From contig SFEH01000090.1 of assembly GCA_004557315.1 (NCBI GenBank), positions 1 to 8,769 of the forward strand: DNA of 8,769 bases, written 5' to 3'. Below, in pieces: positions 1-5,727 of the stretch. Position numbers and translations under genes: made by a program. This DNA is from Bacteroidales bacterium (GTDB taxonomy: Bacteria > Bacteroidota > Bacteroidia > Bacteroidales > UBA3663). Every line of letters starts with the position of its first letter. Within the stretch, counting starts at the first letter, position 1. Under the pieces are notes generated by a model, which saw nothing but the letters and a program-made list of their open reading frames with translations, had not been told where the DNA came from and searched no databases.

Positions 1-24
1 CACAAGCTGCTTCATTTTATTCAT
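1..24 (-). CDS. Possible 5' end of a minus-strand gene running off the window
   Basis: Reading the minus strand from 24 to 1 gives an open frame ATG-AAT-AAA-ATG-AAG-CAG-CTT-GTG (MNKMKQLV...) that is still open at the window edge. A GAAGGAA stretch lies 4 nt before this ATG, and the frame follows proC on the same strand after a 53-nt gap, so it could be the next gene of a proC operon. A second in-frame ATG at 15 is an alternative start. Eight codons are too few to identify a family, and the call rests only on position, strand and the start-like sequence. Confidence 0.35.
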
Positions 25-76
25 AGATTTCCTTCAGGAAGAAGCATTTATTCATCGACTTCCTTCAGGAGTGAGC
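16..76. repeat. Imperfect 31-bp tandem duplication downstream of proC
   Basis: Positions 16-45 and 47-76 match at 25 of 30 positions with a 31-bp offset. The shared core includes TTATTCAT and TTCCTTCAGGA. On the minus strand each copy reads GAAGGAA, 4 nt, then ATGAATAAA, so a putative ribosome-binding and start region is present twice. The upstream copy's ATG (53-55) opens a 12-codon frame ending in TAA at 17-19, across the ATG of the downstream copy. This could be a local duplication that left a short upstream reading frame. It sits between the proC stop and the next minus-strand start. Confidence 0.75.
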
Positions 77-77
77 C

Positions 78-860
78 TTACTTCACAAGTCCAGCTTTCA
101 GACATCTGATTACAGCCGAATTGAATCCCGAATGATCAAGTTCATTCAGACCTCTGATGGTGAGTCCACCAGGGGTGGTAACCTTGTCAATACCTACAGC
201 AGGATGCATTCCTGAACCCTCAAGCACAGCTACAGCACCCTTCATTGCCTGCATGGCAATCTTCTGGGCCTCGGCAGGATAAAGTCCCATCTCGACCCCA
301 CCTTCCATCATCGCATGTATGAAACGCATCACATAGGCAATGCCACAGCCAGAGAGCATATTGCCTGCAGCTACTTCTTTTTCTTTGCAGACTTTCACTT
401 TTCCAATGATAAGCAGCAGTTGGCGTACGGTCTCTACGATCTCTTCCGGAACATTATTGGCAGGAGCAAGGAATGTCATGCTTTCATTATATTCAGCTGC
501 AATATTTGGCATTACATACAAGACATTGGCAAAAGGATTGCCGAGGTTTTCGCGAAGCTTGTCGGTCAGGATATTGGCAGCAACAGATAGTATCACCTGA
601 TTGTCGAAATCAATATTCTCACTGATCTGCGAGCAGACTTCCTCAATCAGCCAAGGCTTGACAGCAAGCACGATGATGTCTGCACCCTTGACGGCTTCAG
701 CATTGTCGAGACTTGTCTTGATGCTTGGAAATTCTTCCTTAAAACGAGCGAGAGTTTTCTCTGTCCGAGCAGTGATGGTTAGCTCATGTTCACCATTCTT
801 TGCCCATCCCTTAATCATGGCGCCACCCATGTTGCCTGCGCCAATAACAGTAATTTTCAT
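78..860 (-). CDS. proC: Pyrroline-5-carboxylate reductase (ProC)
   Basis: This cytosolic enzyme catalyses the last step of proline synthesis, reducing pyrroline-5-carboxylate to L-proline with NAD(P)H. The 260-residue length is normal for the family. The N-terminus has the Rossmann dinucleotide-binding motif GAGNMG (residues 7-12) after a hydrophobic beta strand. The C-terminal dimerisation/catalytic part carries the P5CR signature with VTTPGGLT (PGGLT at 230-234), and the segment around residue 170 (SGCGIAYV) is the usual hinge into the helical domain. The ATG at 858-860 is the only reasonable start and lies about 35 nt downstream of a minus-strand -7 box at 895-902. It is divergent from serB. 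A possible further minus-strand gene follows it. No defect is seen. Confidence 0.97.
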   Translation of the reverse strand: MKITVIGAGNMGGAMIKGWAKNGEHELTITARTEKTLARFKEEFPSIKTSLDNAEAVKGADIIVLAVKPWLIEEVCSQISENIDFDNQVILSVAANILTDKLRENLGNPFANVLYVMPNIAAEYNESMTFLAPANNVPEEIVETVRQLLLIIGKVKVCKEKEVAAGNMLSGCGIAYVMRFIHAMMEGGVEMGLYPAEAQKIAMQAMKGAVAVLEGSGMHPAVGIDKVTTPGGLTIRGLNELDHSGFNSAVIRCLKAGLVK

Positions 861-894
861 ATTAGTAGTTCTTTTCGATATTAAAATGTCGTTG

Positions 895-902
895 CAAAAG
901 TA
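895..902 (-). promoter_or_regulatory. Putative proC promoter, -7 box
   Basis: On the minus strand these bases read TACTTTTG, matching the Bacteroidota -7 consensus TAnnTTTG. Transcription would begin near 888-890, giving proC a leader of about 30 nt. I see no TTG at the expected -33 spacing (around 922-924), so the upstream element is weak. The call is from consensus only. Confidence 0.6.
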
Positions 903-933
903 AGTTTTTTTTCAATATTATCAGCAGAAATCA

Positions 934-963
934 TTGACAAATGCGAAATTTTTCTTATTTTTG
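934..963 (+). promoter_or_regulatory. Putative serB promoter (TTG-N19-TATTTTTG)
   Basis: TTG at 934-936 and TATTTTTG at 956-963 are 19 bp apart, which matches the Bacteroidota -33/-7 arrangement. The expected start point near 968-970 would leave a leader of only about 12 nt before the ATG at 982. Because this promoter covers the TTG at 934, that codon cannot be the translation start. Confidence 0.7.
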
Positions 964-981
964 CAGAAAATTTTGGACATT

Positions 982-2241
982 ATGAATACCGAAAACGAAA
1001 ATCAAGCATTAGGTAAGGACGAATTGATCATGCTTCGCATCACAGGCGAGGACCGCCCGGGTCTGACTGCAAGCATCATGGAGATATTGAGTAAGTATGA
1101 TGTGAGCATTCAGGACATAGGTCAGGCTGATATACATTCGACTCTTTCTTTGGGCTTCCTGATTCGCGTGGCAGAACAGAACTCTGGTCAGGTGATGAAG
1201 GAACTGCTCTTCAAGGCAAGCGAACTCAACGTCAACATCAAGTTCTATCCTGTCACTATAGAAGAATACGAGAACTGGGTTAGCCGTCAGGGTAAGAACC
1301 GTTACATCCTTACGGCTCTTGGCCGTAAGCTCGAAGCTCGTCAGATTGAGGCTATCACCCGTCTGATTGCCGATCAGGGCTTGAATATTGATGCTATTCG
1401 CCGTCTGTCAGGACGTGCTAGCATCCTGCATCCTGTTGAGAAGACACGAGCTTGTATCGAGTTCTCTGTCCGTGGTACGCCTCGCGACAAGAACGACCTG
1501 CACCGTCAGTTGCTCGAACTCTCAAGCAGCCTCAATATCGACTGCTCTTTCCAGACTGACAATATGTACCGTCGTATGCGTCGTCTGATTTGTTTCGATA
1601 TGGATTCTACACTGATTCAGGCAGAAGTTATCGATGAACTGGCTCGCAAGCATGGAGTATATGACGAAGTAGCTGCCATCACAGAGTCGGCAATGCGTGG
1701 GGAAATAGACTTCAAGGAGTCGTTTACACAGCGCTGTAAGCTGCTCAAGGGTCTAGATGTCAAGGTGATGCGCGAAATTGCGGAGAACCTCCCTTTCACC
1801 GAAGGAGTTGACCGCATGATGTATGTCCTGAAGAAATATGGCTATAAGATTGCCATCTTGAGTGGTGGATTCACTTTCTTTGGCGAATATATTCAGAAGA
1901 AATATGGCATTGACTATGTATATGCCAACGAACTTGAAATCGACGAAGATGGCAAACTGACTGGCAACTATGTAGGAGAGATAGTCGATGGCCGACGCAA
2001 GGCCGAACTGCTCAAACTCATTGCCCAGGTTGAGAAGGTCGATCTGCAGCAGACCATTGCAGTGGGCGATGGTGCCAACGACCTCCCGATGTTGAGCGAA
2101 GCAGGTCTCGGCATTGCCTTCCATGCCAAGCCTCGTGTAGTAGCCAACGCACGCCAGAGTATCAACACCATAGGTCTGGACGGAGTGCTCTACTTCCTCG
2201 GCTTCAAGGATAGCTACCTCGATGAGAGAGGACGCGAGTAA
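982..2241 (+). CDS. serB: Phosphoserine phosphatase SerB with two N-terminal ACT domains
   Basis: This enzyme dephosphorylates O-phospho-L-serine in the last step of serine synthesis. The 419-residue protein has two ACT-type regulatory domains (about 14-92 and 106-190; the first has the GEDRPGLTASIM signature), then a HAD-family catalytic domain. Visible HAD motifs are DMDST (206-210, nucleophile D206 and general acid D208), SGG (294-296), the motif III lysine near K340, and GDGANDLPML (362-371) with metal-binding D363 and D367. ACT domains in SerB proteins are usually linked to amino-acid feedback, here inferred to be serine. The frame extends upstream to a TTG at 934, but that lies in the promoter, so ATG 982 is chosen. 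It is divergent from proC and convergent with the symporter. Confidence 0.96.
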   Translation: MNTENENQALGKDELIMLRITGEDRPGLTASIMEILSKYDVSIQDIGQADIHSTLSLGFLIRVAEQNSGQVMKELLFKASELNVNIKFYPVTIEEYENWVSRQGKNRYILTALGRKLEARQIEAITRLIADQGLNIDAIRRLSGRASILHPVEKTRACIEFSVRGTPRDKNDLHRQLLELSSSLNIDCSFQTDNMYRRMRRLICFDMDSTLIQAEVIDELARKHGVYDEVAAITESAMRGEIDFKESFTQRCKLLKGLDVKVMREIAENLPFTEGVDRMMYVLKKYGYKIAILSGGFTFFGEYIQKKYGIDYVYANELEIDEDGKLTGNYVGEIVDGRRKAELLKLIAQVEKVDLQQTIAVGDGANDLPMLSEAGLGIAFHAKPRVVANARQSINTIGLDGVLYFLGFKDSYLDERGRE

Positions 2242-2247
2242 TCACTG

Positions 2248-2284
2248 ATTATTGATAATTAATTATTGATTATTGAATATTGAT
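2248..2284. repeat. Short AT-rich repeats between convergent genes
   Basis: Four copies of a 9-mer close to ATTATTGAT start at 2248, 2262, 2269 and 2276, the last three in a 7-bp tandem register. A 12-bp perfect palindrome ATAATTAATTAT lies at 2255-2266. This is most of the 66-bp gap between the serB stop and the symporter stop. There is no GC-rich hairpin with a T tract, so a normal intrinsic terminator is not visible. The palindrome would form only a weak AT hairpin. Confidence 0.6.
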
Positions 2285-2307
2285 TACAAATATTATAATG
2301 AGATAAA

Positions 2308-3834
2308 TCACGGTCGGAATGGCTTCTTTCTTGTAATAGATGAGAGATACAAGCCAAGTGCCGTGATGCCTCCATTGATCAGCAGCAGTTCGTAGCCTAT
2401 CTTGTAGCCGTTGAACCACTCTTCTGAATGAGTCGAGAGTATGAAGCACAGGATAGGCGAGAGGAGGCAGATGAAAGGCACAAAGCGGTCGCGAGGTCTG
2501 ATCTTCGTATAAAGTCCGAAGAAGTAGAGTCCGATGAGCGGGCCGTATGTATATGAGGCAACTACATAGACTGCATTAATCACACTTCCGCTACCCACGA
2601 TGCTGAACAGATAGATCATACATCCCATAAGAATAGTATTGACAAGATGCACCCAGAAACGTGTCTGTTTCAATTGAGTTGCATCTTGTTTTTTGTCTGC
2701 ACGCAGCATATCGACAGTGAACGATGTGGTCAAAGCTGTAACAGCAGAGCCAGCCGATGAGAAGGCTGCAGCAATAAGTCCCATCACAAACAATATGCTG
2801 ACGGCAAGCGGAAGAAAGGCCTCGCCAGTCAGTGGATTAGTGCCTGTGGCAAGATAGGGAAAGAGCTCATCAGAAACCAGCTCCTTGCCTTCGAGCGACA
2901 TGAGTTTCGTGCCATCAAGCATGCCAAGCTCTGCTGCATATTTGTAAAGAAGGATACCGAGCGAGAGGAAGATGATGTTGACTGGCAAAAAACCAAAGCC
3001 GTATGACACCATGTTTTTCTGTGCCTCCTTGAGTGATTTGCACGAAAGGTTCTTTTGCATCATGTCCTGATCCAATCCTGTCATTGCAATTGTGATGAAC
3101 ATGCCGGCAAAAAACTGCTTCCAGAAATAGCGCTTGTCGTTGGGATCATCGAAAAACCATGTACGCGACCATTCGCTCTCACTTATTGTGTCGTAAAGTC
3201 CTGCTGCTGAAAGCCCTAACGTCTTGCAGACAAAATAGATGAAGAATACCATGGCGAGTATGAGACACATGGTCTGGAGCAAATCCGTCCACACTAATGT
3301 CTTGACTCCTCCGCGGAAAGTATAGAGCCATACGATAAGCATGATGAGCGCAACACTGCCAGCAAAAGGAATGCCCAGCCCATCAAACAATACAAGCTGA
3401 AGAACCACCGCTGTCAGGTACATGCGTACGGCACAGCCCAGAAATTTTGAGATGAGAAAGAAAGCAGAGCCCGTACGGTAGGAGTAGAGTCCATAACGTT
3501 GCTCAAGATAGCCATATATGCTGCAGAGATTCAGTCGATAGTATAGCGGAAGCAGGATATAGGCAACGGCGAAATAACCCGCCACAAAGCCCAAGACCAT
3601 CTGCATGTAGCTGAATTGCGAACCTGCCACCATGCCAGGCACAGAAACATAGGTCACGCCCGAGATCGACGTGCCTATCATAGCTATGGCTACTACATAC
3701 CAAGGCGACTTGCGGTCACCCACAAAAAACGATCGTTTGTCATCTTTTTGCTGCTTCCGTGTAGTAATCCAGCTAACAAAAAATATCGTAAAGAAATAAA
3801 AAGCTATAATCAGTAGAACTATCCAGCTTGACAT
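2308..3834 (-). CDS. Sodium:solute symporter (SSS/SLC5 family)
   Basis: This is an inner-membrane secondary transporter of the SSS family, which couples Na+ entry to uptake of a small solute. The 508-residue chain has about 13 hydrophobic segments (first at about 3-21, last at about 480-500), the usual size and topology. Family landmarks include GTSISGVTYVSVPG (54-67) in an early helix, YTFRGGVKTLVWTDLLQ (171-187), and the serine/threonine-rich helix FSSAGSAVTALTTSFTVD (358-375), equivalent to the region that holds the Na2 site. The substrate cannot be read from sequence. The frame extends to a TTG at 3873, but that codon lies inside the -7 box, so ATG 3834 (MSSWIV...) is taken as start. It is convergent with serB and divergent from rnz. 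Confidence 0.93.
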   Translation of the reverse strand: MSSWIVLLIIAFYFFTIFFVSWITTRKQQKDDKRSFFVGDRKSPWYVVAIAMIGTSISGVTYVSVPGMVAGSQFSYMQMVLGFVAGYFAVAYILLPLYYRLNLCSIYGYLEQRYGLYSYRTGSAFFLISKFLGCAVRMYLTAVVLQLVLFDGLGIPFAGSVALIMLIVWLYTFRGGVKTLVWTDLLQTMCLILAMVFFIYFVCKTLGLSAAGLYDTISESEWSRTWFFDDPNDKRYFWKQFFAGMFITIAMTGLDQDMMQKNLSCKSLKEAQKNMVSYGFGFLPVNIIFLSLGILLYKYAAELGMLDGTKLMSLEGKELVSDELFPYLATGTNPLTGEAFLPLAVSILFVMGLIAAAFSSAGSAVTALTTSFTVDMLRADKKQDATQLKQTRFWVHLVNTILMGCMIYLFSIVGSGSVINAVYVVASYTYGPLIGLYFFGLYTKIRPRDRFVPFICLLSPILCFILSTHSEEWFNGYKIGYELLLINGGITALGLYLSSITRKKPFRP

Positions 3835-3870
3835 GACGCAAAAAATAGATGTTTTGTTAGAATTATTGAG

Positions 3871-3878
3871 CAAAGATA
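3871..3878 (-). promoter_or_regulatory. Putative symporter promoter, -7 box
   Basis: On the minus strand this reads TATCTTTG, a perfect TAnnTTTG box. The expected start point is near 3864, giving about 30 nt of leader before ATG 3834. The predicted -33 position (3898-3900) is A/T only, with no TTG, and abuts the opposing rnz -7 box. Confidence 0.65.
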
Positions 3879-3900
3879 CACAATATAATTTTATTTTTAT

Positions 3901-3908
3901 TATCTTTG
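3901..3908 (+). promoter_or_regulatory. Putative rnz promoter, -7 box
   Basis: TATCTTTG matches TAnnTTTG. Transcription would start near 3913-3915, leaving about 12 nt before ATG 3927. With the symporter box it forms the inverted repeat GCAAAGATA (3870-3878) / TATCTTTGC (3901-3909) separated by 22 AT-rich bases. No -33 TTG is seen at the expected distance. The two boxes are so close that both polymerases could not bind at once, which is inferred from geometry. Confidence 0.65.
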
Positions 3909-3926
3909 CGAATTAAATTTTCAAAA

Positions 3927-4847
3927 ATGAGCGATTTTTCAGTTACTATACTCGGTTGTGGAAGCGCAAAGCCTTCTTTGAGACACTATACATCGGCTCA
4001 ACTGGTCAACCACCGCAGCAATCTGTTCCTTATAGACTGTGGCGAGGGCGTGCAGAGGGCAATGTTGCGCAATGGTATCTCTATGCACAAGATAGGACAT
4101 ATCTTCCTTTCGCACCTCCATGGCGATCACTGCCTTGGACTTGTCGGACTCATCTCGACTCTCGGATTAGGCCAGCGCACAGGCAAGATCGTCATTCATG
4201 CATGCAGCGATGCCGAGAGAGTGTTCCGCCCGCTGTTCGACTTTTTCTGTCCGCAGCTGTCAATGGAGGTGGAGTTCCAGGCTTTTGACCATACAAAGTC
4301 TGAAATAATCTACGAAGACAAGTCTCTTGAGATAATAACCATCCCACTCCATCACCGCGTTCCTTGCGCAGGGTTCCTCTTCCGCGAGAAGCCGAAACCC
4401 CGTCACCTGCTTGTAGAGGAGTGTCAGAAATACGACATCCCTACAGCCTATTACCAAGGCATCACAATGGGAAGAGACTGGACAATGGCCGATGGCACAG
4501 TCATTGCCAATGCCGATCTCACTACCGACCCTTCACCCTCAAAGAGCTATGCCTACTGCAGCGACACCATCTATGCCGAGAGCATTGTGCCTATCATCAA
4601 GGGCTGCGACCTGCTCTATCATGAGGCAACATTCGCCAACGACCTTTCAGCCATCTCCAAGGAACGCGGACACAGCACTGCACTTGAAGCTGGCACTATT
4701 GCAAGACTCGCAGAAGTGAAGCAGCTCGTCATCGGTCATTTCTCTTCACGCTATGATGAAGAAGGCGAGCAATCACTGTTGGCAGAAGCAAAGAGTGTAT
4801 TCGAAAATACTGTATTGGCAAAAGAACGAAAAGTCCTTGAACTATGA
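3927..4847 (+). CDS. rnz: Ribonuclease Z (tRNA 3'-processing endonuclease)
   Basis: RNase Z cuts tRNA precursors 3' of the discriminator base so that CCA can be added. It is a zinc-dependent metallo-beta-lactamase-fold enzyme, cytosolic and usually dimeric. The 306-residue length is that of the short bacterial form. The zinc-site motif HLHGDH is at 63-68; further likely ligands are H143 (LHHRVPCAGF), D213 (CSDT) and H271 (IGHFSSRY). H249-S-T251 corresponds to the HxT motif near the active site. The segment at about 155-185 fits the flexible tRNA-binding arm. The frame extends upstream to a TTG at 3906 inside the promoter, so ATG 3927 is preferred. Its stop overlaps the next gene's ATG by 4 bp, implying co-transcription and probable translational coupling. 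Confidence 0.96.
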   Translation: MSDFSVTILGCGSAKPSLRHYTSAQLVNHRSNLFLIDCGEGVQRAMLRNGISMHKIGHIFLSHLHGDHCLGLVGLISTLGLGQRTGKIVIHACSDAERVFRPLFDFFCPQLSMEVEFQAFDHTKSEIIYEDKSLEIITIPLHHRVPCAGFLFREKPKPRHLLVEECQKYDIPTAYYQGITMGRDWTMADGTVIANADLTTDPSPSKSYAYCSDTIYAESIVPIIKGCDLLYHEATFANDLSAISKERGHSTALEAGTIARLAEVKQLVIGHFSSRYDEEGEQSLLAEAKSVFENTVLAKERKVLEL

Positions 4848-5569
4848 ACGCAATGATATTTGCCGCTGGTCTCGGCACAAGACTCCGTCCATTGACCGAC
4901 CATTGCCCTAAAGCCTTGGTCAAGGTCGAGGGCAAGAGCCTGCTCGAACATAACATTATTAATTTAAAGAGAGCGGGCTTCGACCATATAGTCGTCAATG
5001 TCCATCACTTTGGTCAGCAGATCATAGATTTCCTTGCTGAAAACAACAATTTCGGCATAGACATCAAGATAAGTGACGAACGCGACCTTCTGCTCGATAC
5101 TGGAGGAGGCATCATGAAGGCGCTGACACTGTTCGCCAACAATGATCCTGTGCTAATCCACAATGTCGATATCATCAGCAACATCAATCTCGGCAAGGTC
5201 TATGAACAGCATGTCAAGAGCGGCAGCGACGCTACATTGTGCGTTGCACAGAGGACGACAAGCCGCTACCTGATGTTCGACAACGACATGCGGATGAAAG
5301 GATGGACCAACATCACGACAGGAGAGGTGAAAGGCGAGAAGGCTGACAACATGCTTGCTTTTGCTGGAATCCATGTCGTGAGCCAAAGAATCTCACAGTC
5401 GCTCCATGCCATGGGCAAGGAAGTGTTCCCAGTCATGGATTATTATCTGAACAACTGCCTCGACATGCAGTTTTCAGGGTACCGACTTCCTTCCGACACG
5501 CTTTGGGTCGATTGCGGAAAGCCCGAATCTTTGACGAAAGCAGCTAAAATACTCAAAGAAATATGTTAA
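4844..5569 (+). CDS. Sugar-1-phosphate nucleotidyltransferase, MurU/HddC-like
   Basis: This is a short (241-residue) GT-A-fold nucleotidyltransferase that would join an NTP and a sugar-1-phosphate to make a nucleotide sugar. The N-terminus has the NTP-binding signature FAAGLGTRLRPLT (6-18) followed by PKALVKV (22-28). LDTGGGI (84-90) is the sugar/nucleotide-binding loop, HNVDI (106-110) holds the likely metal-binding Asp 109, and VDCGKPESL near the C-terminus is the second acidic motif. Lack of a left-handed helix or transferase domain puts it with MurU (UDP-MurNAc from MurNAc-1-P) and HddC-type enzymes. In MurU pathways the partner kinase AmgK is often adjacent, but none is present here, so the substrate is open. 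It begins inside the rnz stop (ATGA overlap). No clear terminator follows. Confidence 0.85.
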   Translation: MNAMIFAAGLGTRLRPLTDHCPKALVKVEGKSLLEHNIINLKRAGFDHIVVNVHHFGQQIIDFLAENNNFGIDIKISDERDLLLDTGGGIMKALTLFANNDPVLIHNVDIISNINLGKVYEQHVKSGSDATLCVAQRTTSRYLMFDNDMRMKGWTNITTGEVKGEKADNMLAFAGIHVVSQRISQSLHAMGKEVFPVMDYYLNNCLDMQFSGYRLPSDTLWVDCGKPESLTKAAKILKEIC

Positions 5570-5624
5570 ATAACATAAGAGCGACCGATTTTCTGAAATT
5601 ATTTGGTTTATATAAGTCTGAAAA

Positions 5625-5656
5625 TTTGGAAAATTGCTATACTTCTTTTATATTTG
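5625..5656 (+). promoter_or_regulatory. Putative ppdK promoter (TTTG-N20-TATATTTG)
   Basis: TTTG at 5625-5628 and TATATTTG at 5649-5656 are separated by 20 bp, a near-ideal Bacteroidota promoter. The expected start near 5662 gives an AT-rich leader of about 65 nt before the ppdK ATG, longer than the leaders estimated for serB, rnz, proC or the symporter. The rest of the 158-bp gap (5570-5727) has no ORF or hairpin that I can support. Confidence 0.75.
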
Positions 5657-5727
5657 CACAGAATAATATGAGAGATTAATAACAAATTGTATTAATTAAT
5701 ACCAAAACAAATTATTTATTAAGCATT

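Noticed and set aside
29..41. TTCCT-TC-AGGAA inverted repeat as a hairpin or terminator after proC
   Set aside because: The 2-base loop is too tight for a stable hairpin and no T tract follows on the minus strand; it is better explained as part of the tandem duplication.
315..600. Two overlapping plus-strand frames of 86-91 codons within proC
   Set aside because: They lie opposite conserved ProC sequence and have no promoter box or recognisable product.
934..981. Upstream extension of SerB from TTG 934
   Set aside because: The extra 16 codons span the -33 and -7 elements and encode a low-complexity segment (MTNAKFFLFLQKILDI) not expected in the ACT domain start.
1753..2124. 123-codon minus-strand frame inside serB
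   Set aside because: It covers the catalytic HAD motifs of serB, which are all intact in the sense frame, and the antisense product has no family features.
2255..2266. ATAATTAATTAT palindrome as a bidirectional terminator
   Set aside because: A stem made only of A-T pairs with no proper loop and no flanking T tract is too weak to call a terminator.
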